Part shown: positions 1-12,241 of the stretch, in pieces
How the letters are laid out: every line of letters starts with the position of its first letter
Position numbering within the stretch: the first letter of the stretch is position 1
Source of the DNA: Melastoma dodecandrum
Taxonomy: Eukaryota > Streptophyta > Magnoliopsida > Myrtales > Melastomataceae
Assembly: GCA_029817715.1 (NCBI GenBank)
Contig: JARUPY010000158.1
Span: forward strand, 744,001 to 808,000
DNA: 64,000 bases
Reading direction: 5' to 3'
The notes under the pieces: generated by a model
What the model was told of the DNA's origin: nothing
Databases searched by the model: none
What the model saw: the letters and a program-made list of their open reading frames with translations, nothing else
Translations under genes and position numbers: made by a program

Positions 1-790
1 TCGAAGTCTAGTGAGACAGGTTCGATCATCTATCCAAAGTTTATAAATAATAAAGAAGCACATAGTTTATATAATTATTTGGGATCGACAAAGAAAGATG
101 AACATTCACCATAACAAATGAACTACAAGTTTTGGTCGATACCTTCTCTAACCCATAATACACGGCATGTATGATCATAAAACTCTGCAATTCGCTCAAT
201 ATCATATTGCCGGTTGTTAGTAAATTTAAGTAATCGGAAAAGATTAGGTTTGCGTCCTTGACTCTGTAATCATTACATAAAAATAAATAAAAATTTAACA
301 AATTTAAAAAAAAAAAAAAAAACTGAAGAAGACAAAATGTTCACGCGACCCACGTGAACTTATTCGCTCACCACAAAAAACAACAACATTGGATTCTGTA
401 GTAAAAGCTTGATGTAACGGGGGCTACTGGCGGACACAATTATTGATAAAGTAAAAGTACGATTTTGACCTTCGCTCACGTGTCCCCATAAAAAGGTTCC
501 ACTAAATGACATTAAAATATGCGCCACTAGGAAATTAAAGAATCAGTATGAATTAATTTGTTTTAAATAAAACAATTATAAATGTTCCTAATAACACTGC
601 TGCTAACAATACTAAAATCTACGCCAATCATGCGTCATTCAAATAAATTTATTTCAAGGTCACTATACAAATTTACTTGCAACAATATAGTAACATATGA
701 TGGGTTTCTAAACACGCAGCGGAGGAAGGCCACGGCAGCTTTTGCTCGCCGGAAGGAAACGGGACCTTTGCTTTCTACCAAAGGACGAAA
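1..790. other. AT-rich flank, no gene seen
   Basis: I see no credible coding region, RNA gene or bounded repeat here. A poly-A run lies near 305-323. The stretch is the 3' flank of the minus-strand dirigent gene that ends at 791, so its terminator and 3' UTR should lie in the last few hundred bases. Confidence 0.5.
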
Positions 791-1357
791 TCAATAATGA
801 AACACGTACACATTGTATTCTACGACAGCATTCCCAGAGGTAAGATTGACAGAGTAAGTCCTCGCCTGAGCGTACCCTCTAGCGAATCGGAATACACCCG
901 TTCCTCCGATCACCGGCATCTCCCTCACTCCGTGGAAGATCGCATTCCTCCCCAGCACGCTCAGCGTACTCCCGTTAAACTCCCCCTCGAGGAACACGTA
1001 GTTGAAAACCATCAGCAACGCCACCTCTTCTTGAGATGCAGACATGAACGTCCCCTCTGCCCTTCCCAAAAGCTTGGAGCTTATGTCTGGCCCTTCCGTC
1101 AGCGGATCATCTGCCATGTAAACGGAGCCAAATAACGTCTCCGAGCTGCTGTTGGTCAGAGCTTCGGCGACTTTTATGGATGTTATGTTGGGCCCAGAAA
1201 TGGTGTCGTGGAAGTAGAAGTGGAGTTGTGTCAACTTCTCCGTCTTCAAGCCCTGATCTTCTGGGAGGAGGCTTCTCATGAAGGGTTGACAATCCATGGA
1301 TCCAAAGGAGGAGAGGACGACCATGGTAAAGAGAGATACCTTGGTGTTAGATCTCAT
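791..1357 (-). CDS. Dirigent protein (DIR), intronless
   Basis: The protein is about 188 aa and matches the plant dirigent family, secreted beta-barrel proteins that steer stereoselective coupling of phenoxy radicals in lignan, lignin or gossypol-like pathways; they have no oxidase activity of their own. Visible family blocks are HFYFHDTISGPN near residue 45, the SASQEE/LLMVFNYVFLEGEFNGS block and VREMPVIGGTGVFRFARGYA near the C-terminus. A hydrophobic stretch at residues 7-20 looks like a signal peptide. Several N-glycosylation sequons (NIT, NSS, NGS, NLT) fit secretion. The open frame runs further upstream to 1594, but that part is AT-rich and unlike the family; ATGs at 1357 or 1363 give the normal length, and I chose 1357. 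It is transcribed away from the second dirigent gene at 7923. Family assignment is firm; substrate and partner oxidase are unknown. Confidence 0.92.
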   Translation of the reverse strand: MRSNTKVSLFTMVVLSSFGSMDCQPFMRSLLPEDQGLKTEKLTQLHFYFHDTISGPNITSIKVAEALTNSSSETLFGSVYMADDPLTEGPDISSKLLGRAEGTFMSASQEEVALLMVFNYVFLEGEFNGSTLSVLGRNAIFHGVREMPVIGGTGVFRFARGYAQARTYSVNLTSGNAVVEYNVYVFHY

Positions 1358-3825
1358 GGTCATGGTAAAAGTAAAAATCTGATATGAAGAATACTTGGAT
1401 TGGAGGGAGTTGACGATAAGGGGTGTCGATTCAATGGCTTGTAAAGCAAAAGGACATACGGCACGAGATAATTGTTTAGTGATTAAGTTGGTCATTATCA
1501 TCGGAGTTTTGTTCGAAAATAATGTTAATCGAAAAAATATTTTTTTAATTTCGAAATTTATGAAATAATCTCTCGAAATCGAATATGATTTCACTTATTA
1601 ATGAAATTGAATTTTATAAGTTGCACATCTTATGATGCAGAGTATATAGGTGCATCAATCAATGGATTTTTAAGGAAACCGAACTTAAAAGGTTCGATTT
1701 TTTGCCTTATCTAATTTATAAGGTAGTCAAATTCGAAATCGAAAAGTTTATAAAGTTCAATTTCATCGTTATTTCAAAAATTTTAAAACCAGCTATCCTA
1801 TTTCGAAATATATTTTTCCGACTAAATTTTTCGGAAGATTCTAACTATCAATTAGCGGAGTAGTTTGCTAAATATTATGTCACCGGAATTAATTTCCAGA
1901 GGCGCGTGCGACGTAAAAATCACAAGAAGACACTTTGCCCTATGTATATTTAGATACGGGTCCCGTTAGGATTTCTGGCCCGAATTCTATGATTGTGTTT
2001 AGAGAATATTTCATTTACTTACTAAATATACGTAAGGAGAGATAACATATTTCATTTCCAGAATTGTAAATTTATTTTTTATAGTCAATTTACAAATTAT
2101 AAAATTTAAACAAATCTTTCTTTTCTAGATCTCTGACACAATTAAATAGATATATTTATATATTTTTTTTAGAGTTAACACTGTCTATGAGTCATTTCTA
2201 AAGAAAACTAGAGAATTTTAAAACCTTTTAGTGAGAATAACCAAATGTAACAAAAATGATTAATATTCCTTTTAACACTTAGAAACATCGGACAACTAAC
2301 TATTTATGAGTAGATTTGTTTATTGAGAATTTTCCTGAATAACAAGACTTCATTGACTTTACAAACAGTCAAATCTGGGTTGCACACGTATTTATTCCCT
2401 ATTTCAAACAAACAAGAATTATCGAATATGATTATTATTCCAATATGACAACATATCACAGAAACTTACTCTGGCCTAAAGAAAAAAGGAAGACTTATTA
2501 TGATTTGCAATGCATGATATTTACCAGTTCTCATATCCAAACGAAATCAAACAAAAAGCAATGCCCTTGCCCTTAGGCGGCAGTGGGAAGAGTTGAGAGG
2601 AACTGAGTTTGGCTTCTAGGGAGATATGACGACTGTAAGGAGCGAAAAGCAGAGGCAATGCAAAGACGGGCGGATGTTTCTGTTTGCGTATATGATTATT
2701 TGTTAATAAAGACATGTATTTAGTGTATTATATTTCTACTCATAATTAATTTATGGTATAGTCTCGTAGATTGATTATTTGTCAATCTAAAATTGTCGTT
2801 GATAGGTTAGATGTTTAGAGGGGACATTAACATTTAGATCAACGCTAAGAATATACTTAGGTCGAGTTTGGACCAAGGGATGGATATTCAAGTTATATTT
2901 GGGGTCGCCTGAGTTTAGGGGTATGCTGGACCCAACCTATTTATAGAGAATACAACATATTAAGGGTCATTGGTCACTTTTCTTGTTGAACGAGTGTAAC
3001 TAATATCTTGACTTGATACCTTCATTTATTATATACGTAGAGCTACACATTTTGCTGCCGTTAAAAATAGTATTTAATCGAAGTGAAAGTAGTACGGTTA
3101 TTGGGTGTACAATGAAGCGTAGATATGATAGTATTTAGTCAATATATGATTTATTGCTCTCTTTGATTAAAGAGTTGTCATCATATCATCATAATTGAGA
3201 TATTAGTGATTCTACGTCGAGGAGGAATGCTTATCATTCAAGTTAACATCTATTATATCTTAGAATTCAAATAAAATGATTAATTCATTGATGTGCACGA
3301 TGCACTGAATTAATCGGGATGTAAGTGAGATGAAGATATTGAATTCCACCGTAATTGGTTCAATATGATTTTGATTCATGGTCATTATTCTATTTACATT
3401 GAAGGGCTAAAAACTTATTGCTAGGCGGTTACCTTAGTTTATATATGAATTGATATACACTGCCTTCATATATAGAACTTAGAGGTTTACATGTAAAAAT
3501 ACATTGACACGAACATCCTTTATTTAATATAGTTGGACATTAGAATTAAAAGTTTCATAATCATAATTTATTGGATTACAAATATATTTTGAAATATAGA
3601 AATTATTAAATTCAAGTTTTGAATTTAAGTTGGTGGAATATAGATAAAATATAGATAGACAAAGAGTATATAATAATATAAATCTCTCTTGAATTCTCCA
3701 AGAACAATAACCTTGTATGATGCTAATGATTATATTCCTAGGTAATTAACTAGTAAGATTCTATTATATGTCAACCTTAAATGACTACCTATAAGATATA
3801 TTCCAATCATTTACAATTACATCTG
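1358..3825. other. Intergenic, upstream of the dirigent gene
   Basis: This is the 5' side of the minus-strand dirigent gene and must hold its promoter. I could not assign a TATA box or specific cis element with confidence. The rest is AT-rich with no conserved coding frame on either strand. Confidence 0.45.
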
Positions 3826-3828
3826 TTA

Positions 3829-5880
3829 CACTAAGAGGGGGTGAATTAGTGTTAAAGTCTAATTAAGAGTTTTTAACTCCTTTTCAACAAACCCTACAGC
3901 GAAAGAAAGCTTCTGTAAAACAGAACCATAGAGACAGGTTTCTGTAAAATAGAATGTACGAATGCGATTGCAATTTGTTTGATGAACACAAGACTTTTAT
4001 AGTGGTTCGGCAACTTACCTACATCCACTCTTCATCCAGAATTTGGATGGTTTTCACTCAGTCGTAACTTAGCAATGATTACATAAAGTGATATACAATA
4101 AACCTTTTATAGCACAAACTAGAAGGTTCTGCACCACTGAAGAATGAGTTGCAAAGCACAGACTAGAAGGTTCTGCACCACAGAAGATTGAGTTACAAAG
4201 CATAGACCAAAAGGTTCTGCACCAAAGATGTCAACCCTCTATAACACAGACCAGAAGGTTCTGTATCAAAGGTGACTTAGTTTCACGGCACAGATCGTAA
4301 GATTCTATACTAAAAATGTCGACCCACTACAGCACAGACCAGTACCAAAGGTGACTTGGTTTCACAGCACAGATCGTAAGACTAAAGATGTCAACCCTCT
4401 ATAGCATAGACCAAAAGGTTCTGTACCAAAGGTAACTGATTTTTAAAGCACAGACCAAAAGGTTTTGCACCACAATGACACGGTGCACACATTAATGTGA
4501 CTAACAAAAGTAACGAATCGTAATCCCCTCGGGAGAACGACTTCGTAGCGTAACTCACGCGAACATGTAGCGAACCCTACGCAAGCAGACAGCGACCCCT
4601 GTCCAAGGATGAATATTCCCTCCAGCGGCTTCACACGACCTACACGATCTCCTCGAGATAGCGACTACGTGGCGAACTCCACGCAAACACGTAGCAAACC
4701 CTATGCAAGAACGCAGCAAGGCCGCGCAAGCACGCGACAAACCCCACTCAAGCAAACAACAGCCTTTGTACTAGGTTCGTGCACACAGAACGTTACAACA
4801 TAGAAACTAGTTAGTCGCTCACCTTCTGTGCTCCCGGGGTTCTGCCCTTCTCTTCGTCCTATTGTATGTTGGCTCCACCAGCCTCCAGCCGCACGCTTCC
4901 CAACAACGTCTCCTGCAAATTCCCAACCGAGTCCCTCGTGGCCCCCGAGTCACCCTCCGAGAAGACTTCACCAACGATGCAGCCTTCTACACCTCACGTT
5001 CCTCGTGTGTGACTAACAAAGCACAAACGAAAAGTTACAAGCTCTCAGCACGCTATAAGGATTTTACAACAAGGCTGACACAAGTGCTCTTAAAAGTTAC
5101 TCTCGGAAGCATAGTTGATTGTCCCTATTTATATAAAATAATCTAGGTGAAAATGTAGAAGGTACTATTCACGATCAGCCTTCTACAAACATAGAAAACG
5201 AAGGATTAGAAAATATTACAATATATTAATTACAAAAACGTCACTTCCAGGAATATATTCGTTTAGGTAATCAAATCATATAAAATAGGATTAAGATATG
5301 ATAAAATTCCCATGAATACTACAATACAGAAGGTTCTGGCTGAATCTGGTCAGCAACCTTCTGCGGATGGAAATAATCAAGGATTAACTTCCAAACTCAT
5401 TAAAACGTGTATCATTCTGTTCAAGACACATAATTGAATGTATATAGATAGATGAAGTGGATAGACATCCCAAATAACGATTCTTTGTTGATCGGATGGA
5501 TCCACAGAAGGTTGTGGACAACCTTGTAGAACCTTATCATAAATAGAAGATTATATTTTCTTCCATGGGAAATATAATTCCTATTGGAATTATTTGGAAA
5601 CGTAATCTATTCAATTTGATCAGATTAATATCTTGATCAATTCATTTTTATTTCGTAATTAAATCATCATTAAACAATCATTTAATTACAAAAATATTTT
5701 TTATAGAAAGTTTATTAACGTGAATAGCTTCTGTAGTGTAGATGTTTGACTTCTGTGTCACAGAAGGTCAAGGCTCGTCATCAAAACATATTCAACAACA
5801 TCTATTTTCTAACGCAACGATAACATAAGCTATCCAATCCAAGGCTTAACTAAAATGACTTTTTCAAATTCCCTCATATT
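3829..5880. mobile_element. Uncharacterised repetitive element, probable TE relic
   Basis: The stretch opens with an ACACTAAGAGGGGGTGAATT motif and carries a GTGGTTCGGC...CATCCACTC block about 180 bp later. The same two blocks recur, diverged, at about 10373 and 10574, so this is a dispersed repeat. Inside is a tandem array (4110-4472) and many scattered CAGAAGGTTCTG-like words up to about 5770. No transposase, reverse transcriptase or clear terminal repeat was found. The leading CACTA string recalls CACTA transposons, but no matching inverted end was seen, so the class is left open and the right edge is approximate. Confidence 0.4.
4110..4472. repeat. Tandem array, ~43-bp unit, about 9 copies
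   Basis: The unit is built around AGCACAGACCAGAAGGTTCTG followed by a CACCA or TACCAAAGGTGAC tail. Copies begin near 4110, 4156, 4199, 4243, 4288, 4331, 4366, 4403 and 4447. Some are shortened by internal deletions (4331 and 4366). Neighbouring copies alternate between two subtypes (ending in ATGTCAACCCTCTAT or GGTGACTTAGTTTCAC), which suggests a higher-order dimer of about 87 bp. Confidence 0.75.
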
Positions 5881-6270
5881 ACTAGATCAAATTAATTGTC
5901 ATCACTGACATAGAAAACAAGTAAAAACAGATGAGAAAGGCCCTTCGAACTTCTGACTCAAGAAGTAGTTGTCTCATTCGGATCTCCACGAGAACCTTTG
6001 TCGGCGTGTCTTCTTCTCCCTCATTTAGATTGATTGTCGTTCCCTATCCTAAAGACTATATCCTTTAGGTGAATTGAATGAGGAAGGAAATGGGCATTAC
6101 CCATCACGAGCTAAGGAGTGCCAATTCTTTTCTTTCCTCTTCAAAATAACTTCAATTTCGTAAAATCATCACACTTCTCTGATTATACTTCCCCAACTAC
6201 CGCTAGGAAAGGACGTTGAACCAATTCGCAATGGCATGCCAAAGCTGCTAAATACATACTTAATTGCATA

Positions 6271-6486
6271 TCAGTGAAGAAAATCCACATGAATGTTCCA
6301 TAATCTAACCCAGAGAGGCAACACCTTCAGTTCCATAGCCTCATAAGAAGAACCAAAACTCCAACGACGAGCCATCAACGAAATACCCACAATATGCCGG
6401 TCACTACGCTCTAATATCGCATCAAAAGCCTCATTGCTGGGAAACCTTATCAGGAAAGTACCATACCCAACATTGCACACATCCAT
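6271..6486 (-). pseudogene. LINE-like DUF4283 fragment
   Basis: The 71-aa frame contains GYGTFLIRFPSNEAFDAILE, then RHIVGISLMARRW and LPLWVRLWNIHVDF. That pattern matches the DUF4283 domain found in the first ORF of plant LINE-type elements, where it precedes a zinc knuckle. Only this piece is present: no reverse transcriptase or endonuclease is visible nearby, so it is a relic. The call rests on remembered family motifs, not on a search. Confidence 0.55.
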
Positions 6487-7922
6487 GAGTCCGATCGTCT
6501 AGAAAAAGTAGAAATAATTTTATAAAAAATACAAAATACAAAATGCATCCAAGCAAGTGAAGCTTTTCTCCTTATTGCATGTTTCGGCATTTGCAAAATA
6601 CATACGACTTTTCTCGATTAAATTCCGCAGACCAAACCTAATCTAACTACTCTTACCAAATCCACCAACCATTCTCTACTTTCGCCTTGTTGTAGTTGAA
6701 ACTTCCCCATATACAAACACCATTCTAACATATAATATAAAATAAATATATCAAATGGTTGGTGTGACTTTTAATTTCATTTTTTTTTCAAATTTCATTT
6801 TTGATATAGTTTTTTGTTTGAATAAACAAAAAGTGTCTTCAGTTAATTCAAGGTATAGCTGGATTAAGTTTTATAAGAAAACCTTAATACCCGACGACCA
6901 ATACATATGACAACTGGGGGACACTTGAAACTCAACCACCCACTGCATTAAATTTATCACCAAATGTGTCAAATTTTGTGGCGTAAGTCACCGGACTTTC
7001 CAAGCTTCCTTGTACACATCTGTCAATAGAAATTCCCCTTTGCCTAGTTTCATCCTCAAAAAAATCCACAATTTTATATATTAAATTGTTTAACACGCCC
7101 CCCTGGAGCCTGCATCTCGGCCACTGATTTAAGGCAGAAGTTTTTGCGGAATTTAAACCCAGAACCACCCCTCATTCGAAGTAGAAAGCAAATTACTAAT
7201 TGAAAAGGAAAACCTAACTGTTCCATGAAGATGTGCTTGTTTTTTATATTATTTTCAAGTCGTAAGGCTTTCCTTCTGTTTTTATAATGCAAAATAATAA
7301 TAAAAACCTTACTTAATAATTTACCCCCACTTACAAATAAACTATACATATATTGTCATATTTTTTTTCCCTGTCAAATGTATTATTCTTAAATCAATTG
7401 ACAACGTGAACTCGAGAGGATTTGGGCTAATTTTTTTATTATGAAAAATTTTGGAATCCTGGTCACAGATCAGTTTCTGCAGATCCAAAAGGAAACAGAA
7501 CAAAAGCAATGTGTTCATATGCTCTCATCACTGGCGGAGAGAATCTCTTCTCTCGATAAATATGACAATGTTAATGGTACGCGCAAATTGATATTTTGTA
7601 ATCATTGAGATTCCCTGTCTGACTTTTTACAAGTCGTTTTATCAGCATAAAGCATTCAGTTTGTCCGTAACGTCAATTGAAAACTATTTTACGAAATAAA
7701 TTCTTTAATTTTAAAGTTTTTTATTAATATATTTAAAAATAATTTTAAAATTTATTATCCTATTTGGCAAAATAGCTTCAACGTTCGGAAATGCTTTTAC
7801 TATATAGTTGATGTTACAATGAGTCGATCGATAGATCGATCGTTTAAATTAGACCCTCAGAAGTCTTTTCTGAAAACAACAGTTTCCTACTCTGGCTGTG
7901 GACGCGCATCTCAACCACAGCC
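6487..7922. other. Intergenic and promoter of second dirigent gene
   Basis: No coding region is supported. A TATA-like ACTATATAG lies at 7798-7806, about 117 bp upstream of the dirigent ATG at 7923, and is a reasonable TATA box. The AT-rich DNA before it shows no other feature I can name. Confidence 0.4.
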
Positions 7923-8510
7923 ATGTCTCTCCTTGTCGCGAGGCTTGCTCTACTCTTCAATATCGCCGTCCTCGCGGCCACCCGGGGTGCCATCGCCTCG
8001 GAGGGCGGCCGCCATGTCTTCTCTAAAGCCCTCGACCCCGAAGATCTCGTCCCCCAGAAGGAGAAGTTGACTCACCTCCACTTCTACTTCCACGATGTGG
8101 TAACCGGGCCCAATACCACATCCATCCGTGTGGCGGAGGCCCCGACGACCAACAATTCCGCCACGTCTTTCGGCGCCGTCGTCGTCTTCGACAATCGCTT
8201 GACGGTGGATCACGACATAGGGTCGAGGCTGGTGGGGAGGGCCCAGGGGACGTATACCCTGGCGTCACAGGAGGAATTCGGGCTGCTGATGGTGTTTGAT
8301 TGCATGTTCCTCGAGGGGAAGTACAACGGCAGCAGCATCAGCATCGTGGGGCGAAACTCTGTATTTGCCAAGGTGAGGGAGATGCCCGTAGTCGGGGGTA
8401 GCGGCGTCTTCCGGTTAGCTCGGGGGTATGCTCAGGCTCAGACCTACGCATTCGACATGAAGACTGGGCTGACCATCGTGGAGTACGACGTGTATGTGTT
8501 TCATTATTGA
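7923..8510 (+). CDS. Dirigent protein (DIR), intronless
   Basis: The 195-aa product is a full-length dirigent protein. Residues 1-26 form a hydrophobic signal peptide (LLFNIAVLAATRGAIAS). The family blocks HLHFYFHDVVTGPN, LASQEEFGLLMVFDCMFLEG, GRNSVFAKVREMPVVGGSGV and FRLARGYAQAQTY follow in order. NTT, NNS and NGS sequons fit an apoplastic glycoprotein. The ending VEYDVYVFHY is nearly identical to that of the gene at 791-1357 (VEYNVYVFHY), so the two are paralogues of one subclade. The gene is markedly more GC-rich than its flanks, in contrast to its paralogue. The two genes point away from each other, which fits an inverted duplication or a local cluster. Confidence 0.95.
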   Translation: MSLLVARLALLFNIAVLAATRGAIASEGGRHVFSKALDPEDLVPQKEKLTHLHFYFHDVVTGPNTTSIRVAEAPTTNNSATSFGAVVVFDNRLTVDHDIGSRLVGRAQGTYTLASQEEFGLLMVFDCMFLEGKYNGSSISIVGRNSVFAKVREMPVVGGSGVFRLARGYAQAQTYAFDMKTGLTIVEYDVYVFHY

Positions 8511-10372
8511 TTACCACGGAGGTTTCCTCGTAACTCTTCTTCCTCTGAGGATTGTTAATGTTTTTCGAAATAAACAAAGAATTGTTCTCTTTCAACCATT
8601 GACGAAGTCCTCCACGGATATTTTTCTTTCATTTTCTCTTCGATTACTGGAAAGCACCGGACCGAATCATTGCCTTCTCCCCAACTATTCGTAATCTACG
8701 GTTTCCAGTGTATAAACTAAGTATTTTGTTAATAATTTAATGATTCAGAGGGACTTAAATTTTTTAACATTACTTTATCTCTTATTATTTCTCAAAAGTC
8801 GAATTTACTTAAATTCAACTTTTTAAAAGCGGATTTCGAAAACTTTTAAAGGTAATTTCGTTCTATAAGAGCCGAGTTCATGTTTCAAAAATTTTGAAAA
8901 CAAATGTTGCATAACACGAAAACAACACTAATTTAGAATAAAGCTGTATAAACTAATGCGTCTCATTTACAAATAAAAAAACATATTATTTTTCAATTAC
9001 ATGTTATTGGAATTAATAATCATTTACATGGTGTCATACACAAGTCGGATCTATCATGTCGTTTGTGATGTACGAGAGCCATATGATTTTTTGTCCAATC
9101 TCCATCTGAGGCACAACTTTCACAAGTAAAAAGAAAAAAAAATGAGTATGTTCGTTTCGAAAGTAACAGTTGGATAAATAAAATTCAAATACGTCGGAAA
9201 TCTTTGACACTAGAAATAGTTAATATTCGGAGGTTTGTTGAATGTGTAAACGTCGTTTATATGAAAGAAGAGGAAGACAAAGGAAAGACACCTTAAGAAT
9301 GTCATTGACAATGCCTTCGCCAAGGTCACAATCACAATAACGCTTGAATGCCGGAACGCCGAAAGCTTAAGGAGAAAAGACTATATGTCCATTTGTAGAG
9401 AGAGGTGTCCGTACCTGATGTATAAGAAAACTATTTATATTATGCTAGTGCTTCGTGAATACGGAAATAAAATATTGTACATATGTCCAGTATCTATGTT
9501 GTCAGTATTCGTGGAATATCTTCTTTCCATCCGAGTGACACCGACAACTATTCCCTTCCATATTTTGAGATCTCTCAAATCTTTTCATGACAACTGCTGA
9601 CCAACTGTATCGCCCACTAGCCTTCGCCGCAGAGTTTCCTCGTTCGACCAACCGACTGTCGCTTGATTTATATCGCCTGGTAACCCCCGTCGCCTAGTAG
9701 CTCCCATCTCTTGGTAACTGTTTCACCCAACAAGCCTTCATATGACGTGTTTCCACATCTACCCCTTAAGAGGCCTTGTGCGCCTTGGCATCGCATTATG
9801 GATCGTTGATCCACGTACGGCGTCAAACTCTGTGGCCCAGAATTTCTATTGTTAAACAGGGTACACTGGTTAGTAGGATTAATGAAGTAGAAATTCTTGA
9901 TATGGTCCCTTTCTACATAAAAGGGCAAGAAGCTCTTTTATTTTTGTTCATGGTTTTCTTAGCTGGTTCATTCGATATTAATTTTATCGATATTAATTTA
10001 ATTCATATTAATATTTTATTATGTTAATCACGTTTTGGAATGCTATTTTGAAAAGTTTATGGTATACTTTGGCAGAACAACACTCCGTTCCACATTCATA
10101 TTCAAAGTTAAAAACCTCTATCTTGAAAATTTATGTTTTATCTTTACCCTAAGCGATGGGAGAAATAAATTCGATTTTAGAGCATAAAGTTAAGAATATT
10201 TCTCGGCGATGATGATTTTGATGTTATTTTGGAGTGTAATGGTTGTCATGTGCTGGGGATTCCATTCGTGCTTGTCGTTGGTCTCCCAACGCTTTTCTTG
10301 AGGCTTTAGAGACGGAAGTGTAACGATTAGGGATTCGATTGAGGAGTATTCATGAATGTTGGATCGTTCGGG
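8511..10372. other. Intergenic, no gene seen
   Basis: AT-rich DNA follows the dirigent stop codon. No conserved reading frame, RNA gene or bounded repeat was recognised. Short frames here lack family motifs and codon structure. Confidence 0.45.
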
Positions 10373-10790
10373 TGCACTTAGAGGGAAATGAATTAGTGTT
10401 CATCATTTTTTTGCTTATATCTGGAATATGTGAAAGAATATTGTGTCTCCACCGCAATGTGTTGATTAGATTTTGAGATTTGTCCATTACAGATTTTGGT
10501 TACAATTTATATCGACTAGATATTCGTTGGGATATGAGAGCGATCGTGATGGACATGGTTTTTTTTATTGTGGTTCGGCCTTAATTGACTTACGTCCACT
10601 TTTCACCAACGAAGCGAGATTTGAATCCTTAATTAATTAGTAGATCCTCATCCGAACAACGATCAACACCTCACTAAGTGGATGTCCTATGGTTTTCAGT
10701 AGATGATACTCACACTAAGTAGTTGATAGCTCAAACGATTTTCACGTAGCATGTTGTCTTGTTAGAGTAAGTCTATCTATCAAAGCACAA
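10373..10790. mobile_element. Diverged copy of the 3.8-kb repeat
   Basis: GTGCACTTAGAGGGAAATGAATTAGTG near 10372-10398 is a diverged version of the block at 3829. GTGGTTCGGCCTTAATTGAC and ACGTCCACTTTTCACC at about 10574-10610 match the second block near 4003. Spacing between the two blocks is about 200 bp here against about 180 bp there. It is a relic of the same unclassified family, without the 43-bp array. Edges are approximate. Confidence 0.4.
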
Positions 10791-11239
10791 AAATAATAAT
10801 CACAAACAGAGGATTCCTCAATGGTAACGAAATGTCCTTTTTTAAAAACTAGCCCGTTTCTATATCACAACTGGGGAATGCTTATGCTGGATATCGGTAG
10901 AGTATTTCCACACGACAATTTTATCTCTACTCATACCAACAATTTGAATAAAGTAGCATTATATGTTTATTATTATCGTCATGACATGTAATGTTAACGT
11001 CCCCTTACTCATTGACCAGGATCGCTATATATTGTCATCACAACAAAACAATCCTGTCAATTCAAGTTAATCGAAATGAATTCACATACTGCTCAATTAA
11101 ACTTAAGTATTTCATATTAAATTGTAATATTTTAATATTTGTAAAAAACTCGATCGAACGTGTTTTAATATCACGAGCATTTTCCGAGTTAAGTATCATT
11201 GTGATCGAATAATATAAATTCGAAATCTCTCCTCAAAAT

Positions 11240-12241
11240 TAGGGGAGAGCGAAAATTTCGGATATCGATTCCAATCTCGATTTTTTAAAATTTCGGGAAT
11301 TCGGGATCGGTATTTGGGATCGGGATTGAGAGTACGTTTTTTTTAAAACGGTATTCGGTATTGGGATCTGTAGCGGAAAAATAAAATTCGGTATTTACCG
11401 AATACCGAATTTTTAATGGGCGAATAATTTGGGCCCCCGTTTAAAAAAAAAGCCCGACCCAACAATTACCCGTAACCTTATCGAAGCAAGGGGCGTCAGG
11501 CTCGCAGCCTCTGCCTCCGCCACCAGCCTCCAGCTAAGATAGTATTAACCAACCACACTCCCTGTTCCCTCGCTTTATTCTAGGCGGCCAACCGTCATAA
11601 CCGCTCCTTTTACCTCCCGCCGCCTGCCTTTCCTCAATCGAGCGAGTCGTAGTCACAAGCGATCATTCTTGGTCCTTTTGATTTTGGGATGAGTTTTATG
11701 CGCTTTTTTGGTTCATGTATGTTGTTTGTTCTCTTCGAATTAGATTTGATTGATTTTTCCATGGATTGATTATGTTGTTCTTCCCTCCCAGACAAAAAGT
11801 TGGGTTTTTTCCCGTAGTTTTTAGTGGATTATGGTTTCAATATGTGCTGCTGATATGGTAAATGCTGTTGTGGGGAGTGATTCGAAATCCTTAGATTTGA
11901 TTCTCCCACTGCAAACTTGCAACTTTGGTTCTTTTTCTTTTTCTTCTTTTTTTTATTGTGTTTTTGTTTATTGGAATAATGATCTGGGGAAGACATCACT
12001 GATTGGAGATAGGAGGATGGAAAAGAAATGTGGTTACTTGCATTTCCAGTTCGAAGGAGGCATTCCAGAAAGTAGGATAATCCCATTTAGCCGCACTTAA
12101 AGCCTTAATTGATGTTTGGTTGCATCACTAAGGTAAGAAAAAAATTCGACAATTTATCGAAATATCGAATTTTAAATTCGGAATCGAGATCAGGATCTAA
12201 AATTTTAAGGTCTTCAAAATTTGATATTTCGGTACACCGTG
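11240..12241. mobile_element. Non-autonomous hAT-like transposon, 8-bp TSD
   Basis: The 1002-bp element is flanked by an exact 8-bp direct repeat CTCAAAAT (11232-11239 and 12242-12249), the target-site length of hAT transposons. Its ends are degenerate inverted repeats: TAGGGGAGAGCGAAAATTTC at the left, and the right end reads CACGGTGTACCGAAATATC on the other strand. Subterminal DNA is rich in CGAAATTTCG and ATTCGG words (11250-11420, 12140-12230), as in hAT ends. The core (11450-11660) is GC-rich and resembles the untranslated leader of an autonomous parent. No transposase frame remains. Confidence 0.72.

Noticed and set aside
791..1594. Longer 267-aa start for the first dirigent gene
   Set aside because: The extra N-terminal 79 residues are AT-biased, unlike the family, and would place the signal peptide internally.
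3829..3860. CACTA transposon left end
   Set aside because: The string CACTA is present, but no inverted right end or 3-bp target duplication was found.
4443..5146. Overlapping short frames on both strands
   Set aside because: They are by-products of a locally GC-rich, repeat-derived stretch; no conserved motif in any frame.
6932..7349. Two overlapping minus-strand frames (78 and 91 aa)
   Set aside because: No recognisable motif and strong compositional bias; left unannotated.
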